Shown: in pieces, positions 41,575-49,460 of the stretch
Numbering within the stretch: the first letter of the stretch is position 1
Layout of the letters: each line of letters starts with the position of its first letter
From: Natrinema altunense
GTDB lineage: Archaea; Halobacteriota; Halobacteria; Halobacteriales; Natrialbaceae
Length of the DNA stretch: 64,000 bases
NCBI RefSeq assembly: GCF_000731985.1
Contig: NZ_JNCS01000009.1
Span: forward strand, 1 to 64,000
Direction: 5' to 3'
Translations under genes and position numbers: made by a program
The notes under the pieces: generated by a model
Seen by the model: only the letters and a program-made list of their open reading frames with translations
Databases searched by the model: none
What the model was told of the DNA's origin: nothing

Positions 41575-42018
41575 TCAACCGCGGCCCGACCGCCAGCGGT
41601 GGCCGCCCGTCACCGCGAGCCGCCACGGGATAATAAAGCCGAGCCCGAGGACGGCGTTGACTATCAGGAACGCCGGCGGCGCGCCCCCAGGAAACAGCGC
41701 GGACGAACGGATGAGACCACCGATCAGGGTTGCCGCGACCCACGCGGCAGCAACGATCGCGAGCGTCCGTCCGACCGACTCGAGGACCCGTCTCCGGTAG
41801 GCCCCGACCAACGGCGCGGCGATCGCCCAGCCGATCACGAACGGCGTCGCCGTTCGAAGGGTGTAGGCCGGGAACGCCCACGGTTCGATCGCGTGCATGA
41901 ACAACCCGACGCCGATGAACGCCACGACGACGAGCGCGTCGACGACGGCCAGCGACAGGACGAACGGTTCGGTGACGATTCGACCGACCGACTTCGGCTG
42001 GATGCGCGATTCGATCAT
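41575..42018 (-). CDS. DUF3054 family membrane protein
   Basis: This 147-residue protein has four hydrophobic segments (VLSLAVVDALVVVAFIGVGLFMHA, ATPFVIGWAIAAPLVGAY, TLAIVAAAWVAATLIGGLI, AFLIVNAVLGLGFIIPWRL). The D--VV--F---G motif in helix 1 and the FLIVN...GFIIPWR ending are as in DUF3054 proteins. The function is unknown. The start is ATG 42018 (MIESRIQ); the in-frame extension to 42108 is Arg/Ser-rich and unlikely. The gene lies upstream of the copper ATPase on the same strand. Confidence 0.8.
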   Translation of the reverse strand: MIESRIQPKSVGRIVTEPFVLSLAVVDALVVVAFIGVGLFMHAIEPWAFPAYTLRTATPFVIGWAIAAPLVGAYRRRVLESVGRTLAIVAAAWVAATLIGGLIRSSALFPGGAPPAFLIVNAVLGLGFIIPWRLAVTGGHRWRSGRG

Positions 42019-42173
42019 GGTAGTCCTCGAGCGCCGCGTGGACCGACGAGACGGGACGGGGCCGCCGGTGACCGATACGGGGCGACTCGTTCGGAGCGAC
42101 GCTCGCATCGGACGCGGTTCCTCTCCCGAACGTGTTCCGCCCGTCCCGATCGATGTTCGACGGGGGCGGCCGT

Positions 42174-43082
42174 TCAGTCAGCCAGATGTGCGAGGACCGC
42201 CTCGGTGAGTCGCGTCGGCGCTTCGTGGGGGACCCAGTGGCTCGTCTCCGGGAGCAACTCGAGTCGGCGTTGGGCACACAGCATCGCACTGTCGACCGCC
42301 AGGGAGGGGACGAGCGCGGTGTCGTCCTCGCCCCAGACGACGAGCGTCGGTGGTTCGATCGGATCGGTCGGGGTCCGAGGCGGATACCGGGCAGCCGCTC
42401 GATACCAGTTCAGCATCGCCGTCAGCGCCCCCTCTCGGTCCCAGGCCCGCCGATAGCGAGCCAGTTCGTCGTCGCGGAACGTTCCCGGTGCGGCCGTCTC
42501 GCGAAGGGCTCGCTCGAGGAAGCGGTAGTCGTCGTATCGGGCGACGCGTTCGGGAAGCCACGGCAACTGGAACCAGAGGGCGTACCAGCTCCGGCGCAGT
42601 TGCGCCGGGTTCGATACGAGCTGGCGTTGGTAGGCGGTCGGATGCGGAGCGTTCACGATAGTCAGCCGGTCGACGACCTCGGGGTGGTAGGCCGCGACCG
42701 ACCAGGCGACCATGCCGCCCCAGTCGTGGCCGACGACGGCCGCGCGTTCGCGATCCTCGGTCCCGATCAGTTCGACCACGTCCCGCGTCAGTTCGGTGAG
42801 ACGGTACGAACCGACGCCGTCGGGTTTCTCGCTTCGGTTGTAACCGCGCTGATCGGGCACGACGACCCGATAGCCGGCGTCGACGAGCGGCCCGATCACC
42901 TGCCGCCAGCCGTACCAGAACTCGGGGAAGCCGTGGAGCAAGACCACCAGCGGCGCCGACTCGTCACCGCCGGTAACGACGTGCAGATCTACTCCGTTGA
43001 CCGTTCGTCGACTCGAGCGTAGTTCGACCAACGGAACGGTCACATCGAGCGCCGCGTCCGAAGCGCTCCCGTGTGGTTCCAT
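42174..43082 (-). CDS. Alpha/beta hydrolase, epoxide-hydrolase-like
   Basis: This 302-residue alpha/beta hydrolase has VVLLHGFPEFWYGWRQVI with the HGFPE oxyanion-hole motif of epoxide hydrolases, the nucleophile elbow VVGHDWGGMVAWSVA (Asp nucleophile in GHDWGG), a cap domain with a WYRAAARYPP segment, a WGEDDTAL acid region and a late His in LPETSHWVPHEAP. Asp as nucleophile points to epoxide hydrolase or dehalogenase chemistry; the substrate is unknown. Start 43082 (MEPHGSA) is preferred because an ATATGTT box lies about 27 nt upstream; Met 43109 is an alternative. Confidence 0.88.
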   Translation of the reverse strand: MEPHGSASDAALDVTVPLVELRSSRRTVNGVDLHVVTGGDESAPLVVLLHGFPEFWYGWRQVIGPLVDAGYRVVVPDQRGYNRSEKPDGVGSYRLTELTRDVVELIGTEDRERAAVVGHDWGGMVAWSVAAYHPEVVDRLTIVNAPHPTAYQRQLVSNPAQLRRSWYALWFQLPWLPERVARYDDYRFLERALRETAAPGTFRDDELARYRRAWDREGALTAMLNWYRAAARYPPRTPTDPIEPPTLVVWGEDDTALVPSLAVDSAMLCAQRRLELLPETSHWVPHEAPTRLTEAVLAHLAD

Positions 43083-43265
43083 GCTGCCGACTTGATCGAG
43101 AACCAACATATCTGTTTGGGTCGGCCGCACTCGAGAGTTACCACTCGTCCGGACTGTAACCGCCGAAGCGGGCCGAATTCGGCCGAGCAGCGAAAGCCGA
43201 CGGAATGGAGTATTTAATAGACCATTATATCTCGGGTTTCGACGATCGGATTACTATCCGGCGAG

Positions 43266-43281
43266 AACCATCGCGATGGTT
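43266..43281. promoter_or_regulatory. 16-bp perfect palindrome upstream of nirK
   Basis: AACCATCGCGATGGTT is an exact inverted repeat centred 42.5 bp before the nirK start codon, the same distance at which the CGAA-N4-TTCG sites lie before the neighbouring genes. Its sequence is different. GATCATACG (about 43282-43290) could be the TATA element. A stronger TATA-like ATTATATC lies further up at about 43223-43230, so a longer leader containing the palindrome is also possible. Confidence 0.5.
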
Positions 43282-43315
43282 GATCATACGTCCACCGCTA
43301 TCTTCAGATAGGACG

Positions 43316-44404
43316 ATGACCCAATCTAACCTTACCCGACGACGGGCGATGCAGGCGATCGGAGCGACCGGGGCGCTGGCGGTGGCCGGCTGCCTCGGTG
43401 GCGAGAGTCAGACGAACGATGAGGAAAACGAACCGGCAACTGAAGACGACGGGCTACCGGCGGCCAAGTCCGTCGACGTCGATCGTATCGCGCGGGACCC
43501 CACGGACATTCCGCCGCCGGTCGACTGGGACGAGCCCCGCGAACACGACGTCACGATCCGGACCGAGCGAGTGACTGCGGAGATCGAGCCGGGGGTCACC
43601 TTCGAGTACATGACCTTCGAGGGGCAGGTGCCGGGACCGATGCTCCGGGTCCGCCGCGGTGATCGGGTGAACCTGACCTTCGACGTGCCGGATGACCTGA
43701 ACGTGGCCGCCCACAACATGGACTTCCACGCGGTCTACGGGCCCGGCGGCGGGGCCGACGCGACCACGATCGCGCCCGGCGACGACCCTACCCAGATCAG
43801 CTTCACCGCCGACTACGCGGGGGTGTTCATCTACCACTGCGCGATCCCGAACATGGACCAGCACATCAGTTCGGGCATGTTCGGCTCGATCCTCGTCGAA
43901 CCCGAGGACGGCCTCCCCGAGGTCGACAACGAGTTCTACCTCGGCCAGCACGAGATCTACACGGACGGCGACCTCGGCGAGGAGGGCCACCACGGCTTCG
44001 ACTTCGACGCCATGCTCAAAGAAGAGCCCACCTACGTGGTCTTCAACGGCCAAGCCTACGGCTTCACCCCCGACGGCGGCGTCCCCATGGCGGCCAACAC
44101 CGGCGAAACCGCCCGGGTGTACTTCGCCAACGGCGGCCCGAACCTCCTGAGTTCCTGGCACGCCATCGGCAACGTCTGGAGTCGCTTCTACCGCGACGGC
44201 GACCTCCTGACCGACCCCGACCGCAACGTCGAAACTGCACCCGTCGCCCCCGGCACCACCGCCGCGGCCGAAATGGAGTTCCCCGTCCCCGGCCCCGTCA
44301 AGATCGTCGACCACGCCCTCACCCGCGCCGCTCGCCGCGGCGCACTCGGCGTCGTCGACGTCACCGGCGACCCCACCCGAGACATCTACGACGCAGATCC
44401 GTAA
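43316..44404 (+). CDS. nirK: Copper-containing nitrite reductase NirK
   Basis: This 362-residue protein has a Tat lipoprotein signal (NLTRRRAMQAIGATGALAVA, lipobox Cys26) followed by two cupredoxin domains. Type 1 Cu ligands are H133, C175, H183 and M188; type 2 Cu ligands are H138, H174 and H333. The catalytic Asp136 (HNMDFHA) and His282 (SSWHAIG) are both present, so the enzyme should reduce nitrite to NO outside the membrane. All family landmarks are intact and the length fits. Its product NO is the presumed substrate of the heme-copper enzyme encoded 6 kb away. A perfect palindrome lies about 43 bp upstream. Confidence 0.95.
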   Translation: MTQSNLTRRRAMQAIGATGALAVAGCLGGESQTNDEENEPATEDDGLPAAKSVDVDRIARDPTDIPPPVDWDEPREHDVTIRTERVTAEIEPGVTFEYMTFEGQVPGPMLRVRRGDRVNLTFDVPDDLNVAAHNMDFHAVYGPGGGADATTIAPGDDPTQISFTADYAGVFIYHCAIPNMDQHISSGMFGSILVEPEDGLPEVDNEFYLGQHEIYTDGDLGEEGHHGFDFDAMLKEEPTYVVFNGQAYGFTPDGGVPMAANTGETARVYFANGGPNLLSSWHAIGNVWSRFYRDGDLLTDPDRNVETAPVAPGTTAAAEMEFPVPGPVKIVDHALTRAARRGALGVVDVTGDPTRDIYDADP

Positions 44405-44519
44405 CGGCACCCGCCCGCCCGCTCGAGTCGATTCCCCGTTGTCCTCCTGTTCTCGACGCACGACGGACGCGCTGCTTGCGGCCGCCGAACCGCCCGCCCC
44501 GCAGTCGCGGGTCACACCG

Positions 44520-44645
44520 TTACGTCCAGACGCGGAGGCAGTCGGTCGAACAGAAGTGCAGTTGGACGTGATCCTGCCCCGCCGGTTCGACGTGGGTCGT
44601 TAACGTGTAGGCGACCTCGTCGGCGTCACAGTTATCGCAGTGCAT
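44520..44645 (-). CDS. Tiny zinc-finger-like protein (41 aa)
   Basis: The protein opens MHCDNCDADEVAYTLTTHVE and closes LHFCSTDCLRVWT. Two Cys pairs (CDNC and CSTDC) about 25 residues apart form a likely zinc ribbon of the TRASH/DUF7576-like kind. A GTATAC element about 27-30 nt upstream supports a leaderless transcript from ATG 44645. Proteins of this size are common in haloarchaea, and their targets are mostly unknown. A long perfect palindrome lies about 55 bp upstream. Confidence 0.75.
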   Translation of the reverse strand: MHCDNCDADEVAYTLTTHVEPAGQDHVQLHFCSTDCLRVWT

Positions 44646-44689
44646 ACTGTCAGCGCCGACGGGATCGGCCTTGGGTATACAGTTGTTAA

Positions 44690-44711
44690 CCGTTCGCTCG
44701 CGAGCGAACGG
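44690..44711. promoter_or_regulatory. 22-bp perfect palindrome between TFB and mini zinc-protein genes
   Basis: The half site CCGTTCGCTCG (44690-44700) is followed at once by its exact complement (44701-44711). It lies about 45-66 bp upstream of the mini zinc-protein start and about 72 bp beyond the tfb stop on the same strand. It could be an operator for the small gene or a cruciform/terminator after tfb. No T-run follows, which argues against a simple terminator. Confidence 0.5.
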
Positions 44712-44782
44712 GGACAGTAGTATCGCGTTAACGACCAGTAATACGGTATTGAACGGGCGGCTCGGCCACGGGTTCGGGCGAT

Positions 44783-45772
44783 TCAGACCGCCGCCCCGTC
44801 TTCGGCCTCGAGCAGTTCGTGGTAGCGGTTCCGAATGGTCACTTCGGAGATGCTCGCGACCTCGCTGACGTCGTTTTGGGTGACCTGTTCGTTCGTCAGG
44901 AGCGCGGCGGCGTACACCGCCGCTGCGGCGAGGCCGACGGGGGATTTGCCGCTGTGAATCCCCTTTTCCTTGGCCGTCGTCAGGAGATCGCGAGCGCGCA
45001 GTTCGGTCTCGTCGGAGAGGTCGAGATCGCTGGCGAAGCGGGGGACGTAGCTCACGGGATCGGCCGGCTGGACCTCGAGCCCGAGTTCGCGGACGACGTA
45101 CCGGTAGGTTCGAGCGACTTCGGCTTTGTCGACCCGGGAGACGGCGGAAATTTCGTCCAGACTACGCGGGGTTCCGGCCTGGCGAGCGGCGGCGTACAGC
45201 GAGGACGTCGCGACGCCCTCGATCGAGCGCCCCGGCAGGAGCTCGTCCTCGAGCGCGCGGCGGTAAATGACGCTGGCGGTCTCCCGAACGTTGTCGGGGA
45301 GGCCGAGCGCGGAGGCCATTCGGTCGATTTCGCCCAGCGCCTGCTTGAGGTTTCGTTCTCTGGAGTTGCGAGTGCGGAACCGCTCGTTCCAAGTGCGCAG
45401 ACGCTGCATTTTCTCGCGCTGGCGGGAGCTCAGGGACTTCCCGTAAGCGTCCTTGTCCTGCCAGCCGATGTTCGTCGAGAGCCCCTGATCGTGCATCATG
45501 TTGGTCGTCGGCGCGCCGACGCGGGACTTCTCGTCTTTCTCGGCGGCGTCGAAGGCGCGCCACTCGGGGCCGCGATCGATTTCGCCCTCCTCGACGACGA
45601 GCCCGCAGTCCGCACAGACGGTCTCGGCGTGTTCGTCGTCGGCGACCAGCCGGCCGTTACACTCCGGACAGCGCTCTCGCTCGGTGGTTGTGTCGGCCGA
45701 CGCGTCGCTCTCGGTTTCGGGCGCGGTCCGGGTTCGCTCGTCGATCTGCGTTCGGGTGGGAGTGTCAGTCAT
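44783..45772 (-). CDS. tfb: Transcription initiation factor TFB
   Basis: This 329-residue TFIIB homologue has a zinc ribbon CPECNGRLVADDEHAETVCADCGLVV (about residues 35-60). A B-reader/linker region follows with GPEWRAFDAAEKDEKSRVGAPTTNMMHDQGLSTNIGWQDKDAYG, then two cyclin repeats (about 120-215 and 220-310) including SLYAAARQAGTPRSLDEI and AAAVYAAALLTNEQVTQNDVSEVASISEVTIRNRY. It recruits RNA polymerase to TBP-bound promoters and reads the BRE. Haloarchaea carry several tfb paralogues; which one this is cannot be told. Confidence 0.95.
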   Translation of the reverse strand: MTDTPTRTQIDERTRTAPETESDASADTTTERERCPECNGRLVADDEHAETVCADCGLVVEEGEIDRGPEWRAFDAAEKDEKSRVGAPTTNMMHDQGLSTNIGWQDKDAYGKSLSSRQREKMQRLRTWNERFRTRNSRERNLKQALGEIDRMASALGLPDNVRETASVIYRRALEDELLPGRSIEGVATSSLYAAARQAGTPRSLDEISAVSRVDKAEVARTYRYVVRELGLEVQPADPVSYVPRFASDLDLSDETELRARDLLTTAKEKGIHSGKSPVGLAAAAVYAAALLTNEQVTQNDVSEVASISEVTIRNRYHELLEAEDGAAV

Positions 45773-45962
45773 TGTCGGCGAATCGGGAGCCTGCCGCTGG
45801 AAAACGTTCTCTCGCCCTATCGTAACGAATTGCTGTCACTTAAACGCTGGGATCACCGTCGGGGGACAGGGCAGCGGCATCAGACGCTCGACCGTGGAAA
45901 CGAACTGCGGTCGTTCCGACCGTATCGAAACCCTTACTCTCCGGAGGCCGGTGCGAACACGT

Positions 45963-46241
45963 ATGAGCGACGACGCCGTCAGTCCCGAGGAAGTCCGCCA
46001 CGTCGCGGATCTGGCTCGCGTCGACCTCGACGACGACGAGGTCGACCGGTTCACCGAGCAGTTCGCGGACATCCTCGAGTACTTCGAGACCCTGGACGAG
46101 GTGCCGGAAGTCGATCGCGAGACCGACCTCACGAACGTGATGCGTCCCGACGAGGAACGGCCGTCCCTCGAGAGCGAGGCCGCACTCGGAAACGCGCCGG
46201 AAACCGAGGACGGCTACTTCAAAGGCCCCAACGTCTCGTGA
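45963..46241 (+). CDS. gatC: Asp-tRNA(Asn)/Glu-tRNA(Gln) amidotransferase subunit C
   Basis: This 92-residue GatC (SPEEVRHVADLARVDLDDDEVDRFTEQFADILEYF, then VMRPDEERPSLESEAALGNAPETEDGYFKGPNV) is complete and of standard length. GatC is a belt around GatA that stabilises the GatCAB complex, which amidates Glu-tRNA(Gln) or Asp-tRNA(Asn). CCTTACTCT at about 27-33 nt upstream of ATG 45963 gives a leaderless start. gatA begins 2 nt after its stop; gatB is not in the window. Confidence 0.95.
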   Translation: MSDDAVSPEEVRHVADLARVDLDDDEVDRFTEQFADILEYFETLDEVPEVDRETDLTNVMRPDEERPSLESEAALGNAPETEDGYFKGPNVS

Positions 46242-46243
46242 TC

Positions 46244-47512
46244 ATGTCGGACGATATCTTCATCACCGAGGAGCGGATCGAAGGCGCGGAGGACGGCCCG
46301 CTGGCCGGTAAAACCGTCGCGGTCAAGGACAACATCTCGACCGACGGCGTCCGGACGACCTGTGGCTCCCGGATGCTCGAGGACTACGTTCCACCCTACG
46401 ACGCGACGGTCGTCTCCCGGCTCAAAGCGGCCGGTGCGACCATCGTCGGCAAGGCCAACATGGACGAGTTCGGGATGGGAACGACCACTGAAACCTCCTA
46501 CTTCGGCGAGACGGACAACCCCGCCGCGCCGGGCCACGTCCCCGGCGGCTCCTCCGGTGGCTCCGCGGCCGCCGTCGCCGCCGGCGAGGCCGACCTCGCG
46601 CTCGGGTCCGACACCGGCGGCTCGGTCCGCTGTCCGGCCGCCTTCTGTGGCGTCGTCGGCATCAAACCCACGTACGGGCTGGTCTCGCGATACGGCCTCA
46701 TCGCCTACGGCAACAGTTTAGAGCAGATCGGCCCCTTCGGCGAAACCGTCGAGGACGCCGCGCAGTTACTCGACGTGATCGCCGGAAGCGACGACCGCGA
46801 CGCGACCACTCGCAGCGAGGGCGACGACTCGAGTTACGCCGACGCCGCGACCGGCGACGTCGACGGGCTCTCGATCGGCGTTCCGACCGAGTTGCTCGAG
46901 GGAGCCGACGAGGGCGTCGTCGAGACGTTCTGGGAGGCGCTGGGCGAACTCGAGGATCGCGGTGCCGAGTACCACGAGGTCTCGCTCCCGTCGGTCGAAC
47001 ACGCCGTCGAGGCCTACTACGTGATCGCGATGTCGGAGGCCTCCTCGAACCTCGCGCGGTTCGACGGCGTCCGCTACGGGCATTCGGGCGGCTACGACGG
47101 CAACTGGAACGAGACCTTCGCTCGCGCCCGCGAAGAGGGCTTCGGTGACGAGGTCAAACGTCGGATCCTGCTCGGAACGTACGCGCTCTCGGCGGGCTAC
47201 CACGACAAGTACTACAAGAAGGCACAGGACGCTCGCGCGTGGGTCAAACAGGACTTCGACGAGGCGCTTTCCGAGGCCGACGTGCTCGCGAGCCCAACGA
47301 TGCCGGTCCCGCCGTTCGAACTCGGCGAGAGCTTGAACGACCCGCTCCAGTTGTACCTCGCCGACGCGAACACGGTGCCGGTCAACCTCGCCGATCTGCC
47401 GGCGATCTCGGTTCCGGCGGGCGAAACCGACGGCCTTCCCGTCGGCCTCCAGCTCGTCGGCCCCGCGTTCGGCGAGGAGCGGTTGATCCGCGCCGCGAGC
47501 GCGCTCGCCTGA
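46244..47512 (+). CDS. gatA: Asp-tRNA(Asn)/Glu-tRNA(Gln) amidotransferase subunit A
   Basis: This 422-residue amidase has the Ser-cisSer-Lys triad. The Lys is in GKTVAVKDNISTDGVRTTCGS, the cis-Ser in the GGSSGGSAAAVAAGEADLALG signature, and the nucleophilic Ser in SDTGGSVRCPAAFCG. It releases ammonia from glutamine for transfer to mischarged tRNA. It is somewhat shorter than bacterial GatA (about 480 aa), as is usual for haloarchaea. Translation starts at ATG 46244, where the amidase fold begins. Confidence 0.95.
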   Translation: MSDDIFITEERIEGAEDGPLAGKTVAVKDNISTDGVRTTCGSRMLEDYVPPYDATVVSRLKAAGATIVGKANMDEFGMGTTTETSYFGETDNPAAPGHVPGGSSGGSAAAVAAGEADLALGSDTGGSVRCPAAFCGVVGIKPTYGLVSRYGLIAYGNSLEQIGPFGETVEDAAQLLDVIAGSDDRDATTRSEGDDSSYADAATGDVDGLSIGVPTELLEGADEGVVETFWEALGELEDRGAEYHEVSLPSVEHAVEAYYVIAMSEASSNLARFDGVRYGHSGGYDGNWNETFARAREEGFGDEVKRRILLGTYALSAGYHDKYYKKAQDARAWVKQDFDEALSEADVLASPTMPVPPFELGESLNDPLQLYLADANTVPVNLADLPAISVPAGETDGLPVGLQLVGPAFGEERLIRAASALA

Positions 47513-47640
47513 GACCGCAAAGCGCCAGCGGACGGGACCATCCCTCCGATGGCAGCGGCAACGGCGATGCTCGAGGCATAGATTTTTATGCCGATTTTCC
47601 TAACAGTAGCCCGACCGAACGCCCGGTCGGTTTGAACGTC

Positions 47641-48054
47641 ATGAAGATCACACGGAACCAGGAAGTCCAATTCGACGAGTTCTCGCGGGCGTGCGATCTC
47701 GTCGAGGCGTACTTCGACGAGACGATCGACGACGTCGCGCTTCATGCGCCGGTTTCGCGTCGCCAACTTATCGCCGTCCTCGCTCGCGCGCAACTCTCCG
47801 GCCGCCAGTTCGCGATCGACGGGTTGACCGAACAGGGCGAGGTCGTCTACCAGTCGAGCGACGAAACCCTGTTCTGGCTCGACGGCGGGTTCTGGACCGA
47901 CATGCGCGGCACGCATCACCTAGAGCCCGACGAGGGCCGGGCCGCACGTGAAGTCCACCGGCGGCTCATCGAGGCCCTCGACGGGGACGTACCCTACTAC
48001 AACCGCGAACGTGATCCGTTCGTTCTCATCGAGCGATTCGCCCTCTACGAGTGA
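47641..48054 (+). CDS. Haloarchaeal protein of unknown function (137 aa)
   Basis: This is a soluble acidic protein with alternating helices and strands: FDEFSRACDLVEAYFDETID, VSRRQLIAVLARAQLSGRQFAIDGLTEQGEVVYQ, LFWLDGGFWTDMRG and REVHRRLIEALDGDVPYYNRERDPFVLIERF. No family is recognised. ATTTTTATG about 60 nt upstream may be the TATA box. Met 47641 is the first in-frame ATG after the gatA terminator region. Confidence 0.65.
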   Translation: MKITRNQEVQFDEFSRACDLVEAYFDETIDDVALHAPVSRRQLIAVLARAQLSGRQFAIDGLTEQGEVVYQSSDETLFWLDGGFWTDMRGTHHLEPDEGRAAREVHRRLIEALDGDVPYYNRERDPFVLIERFALYE

Positions 48055-48158
48055 CCGATACCGGGCCGCCCGAGCCGCGTTCCGGCCCGGTTCCCGATGC
48101 ATCGGCGTCCGGCGTATTCATGTCCCGCCCTTATTCGTCAACGAGCCGTAACTAGTCC

Positions 48159-48947
48159 GTGTCTACCGTTCCGGATCCCGCCGGAATATTCGACCGCGCC
48201 GTCGACGAGGGGCAACGGCGACTCGAGCAGTCGCTGCTCGAACTCGCCGCGACCAGCTTCATCGCGGGGTTTACGATCGTCTTCGGCATCGTCGCGCTCG
48301 GGGTCGTCGATGGGCTCGTCGAACCGCAGTTCGGCAAGGCCGCACACGTGGCAGGCGCGCTCACCTTCGGCGTCGGCATGGTGTTTCTGGTCGTCGGCCG
48401 CACGGAACTGTTCAACGAGAACTTCTTCGATCCGGTCGCGGCGGCGGCTGCTCGAGACGGGACGTGGCTGCTGGTCCCGATCGGTCGCCTGTGGGCGGTC
48501 ACGCTCGTCTTCAATCTCCTCGGCGGGTTCCTCTTCGCGGTCGTCTTCGCCGTCGAGGGCGTGCTACCGCCGGAGTCGGCACACGCGCTGTCCCGAACCG
48601 CGGAGGGGATCGTCAACCGACCTCCGAGGGGCATCTTCGCGAGCGCGATCGTCGGCGGAGCACTCGTGAGTCTCCTGTCGTTCCTTCTAGCGGCGGCCGA
48701 CAGCGTCGGGAGCCGTCTCACGCTGGCCTATCTCGTCGGCTTCCTGCTGGCGCTTGGCCCCTTCGACCACGTGATCGTCACCGCGATCCACGTTTTTTTC
48801 GGGTACCTCTTCGACGCGGCGATCGGCTCCGGCGCGCTCGGGGAGACGATCGTGGTCTCGGCCGCGGGCAACGTCGTCGGCGGTATCGGGCTGGTCACGT
48901 TCACACACGTCGCTCAGGTGCGGGGTGCGGAGGGAAGCGACGACTGA
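48159..48947 (+). CDS. Formate/nitrite transporter (FNT) family channel
   Basis: This 262-residue protein has six hydrophobic segments and FNT hallmarks: a LLELAATSFIAGFTIVFGIVALG first helix, VGRTELFNENFFDPVAAA (usually TELFTEN), and ALGPFDHVIVTAIHVFFGYLFDAAIG with helix-breaking Asn/Gly positions near the end. FNT proteins move small monocarboxylates or nitrite through a pentamer. A role in nitrite uptake or disposal for the nearby NirK is attractive but unproven. The start is GTG 48159, with CCTTATTCG about 27 nt upstream. The cytoplasmic N-terminus is acidic (MSTVPDPAGIFDRAVDEGQR). Confidence 0.82.
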   Translation: MSTVPDPAGIFDRAVDEGQRRLEQSLLELAATSFIAGFTIVFGIVALGVVDGLVEPQFGKAAHVAGALTFGVGMVFLVVGRTELFNENFFDPVAAAAARDGTWLLVPIGRLWAVTLVFNLLGGFLFAVVFAVEGVLPPESAHALSRTAEGIVNRPPRGIFASAIVGGALVSLLSFLLAAADSVGSRLTLAYLVGFLLALGPFDHVIVTAIHVFFGYLFDAAIGSGALGETIVVSAAGNVVGGIGLVTFTHVAQVRGAEGSDD

Positions 48948-49037
48948 CCGACGGGACAGTTCACGCTCGAGCGACCGCCGAACCGGGAACAGCAATCAAT
49001 GAAAGAGACGGGGTGTCCGCCGATCACGGGCGACGAG

Positions 49038-49397
49038 TTACTCCTCGTAGGCGAGGTTCATGATCCACTGTGAGAAGGCGTCGCTGTTGGGGTCGACCTC
49101 CTCCTCGCCGATAAAGGGCGAGAGCATGTCGCCGGCCATCAGGAGGGTGAAATCGAGATCCCGGGCGGTCGGCGAGATGTAATAGGTGTTGTGGCCGTCG
49201 TAGACCGTCTCCTCACGATCGACGAGTTCCTTTTCGACGAGCGACTCGACGATCCGGCTGCCCTTCCGCGAGGAGACGTCCAGTTCCTTCCAGAAGTCGC
49301 TCTGATGGATGCCGCCGGACTCACGAACGAGTTCGAGACCGGCCCGCTCGTCGTCGGTGAGTTCGGCTTCGGCCGCGGACACGCTCACGGTGACCAC
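49038..49397 (-). CDS. Winged-helix transcriptional regulator (MarR/Lrp-like)
   Basis: This 119-residue HTH protein reads ELTDDERAGLELVRESGGIH, then QSDFWKELDVSSRKGSRIVESLVEKELVDREETVYDGHNTYYISP, a winged helix with YISP wing. A conserved C-terminal tail, DMLSPFIGEEEVDPNSDAFSQWIMNLAYEE, may mediate dimer contacts. The only in-frame start is GTG 49397. The good promoter (TTTAAG at about 49462-49468) points to ATG 49441 or 49435, which is in another frame and meets a stop after 16-18 codons. The start is therefore uncertain and a frameshift near 49400-49430 is possible. Confidence 0.72.
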   Translation of the reverse strand: MVTVSVSAAEAELTDDERAGLELVRESGGIHQSDFWKELDVSSRKGSRIVESLVEKELVDREETVYDGHNTYYISPTARDLDFTLLMAGDMLSPFIGEEEVDPNSDAFSQWIMNLAYEE

Positions 49398-49460
49398 CTC
49401 GCCGTGTGCGTCGCTACTGGCAGGAGTGCGTCCATACCCATACGAGATAGTGCGAGCCGC

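Noticed and set aside
42127-42138. CGAACGTGTTCC as another regulon site before the DUF3054 gene
   Set aside because: It has one mismatch and is about 114 bp from the start codon with no TATA box at the right spacing; it may be chance.
44819-46243. N-terminal extension of GatA to about 897 residues
   Set aside because: It runs antisense through tfb and across gatC; the amidase fold begins at 46244, right after the gatC stop.
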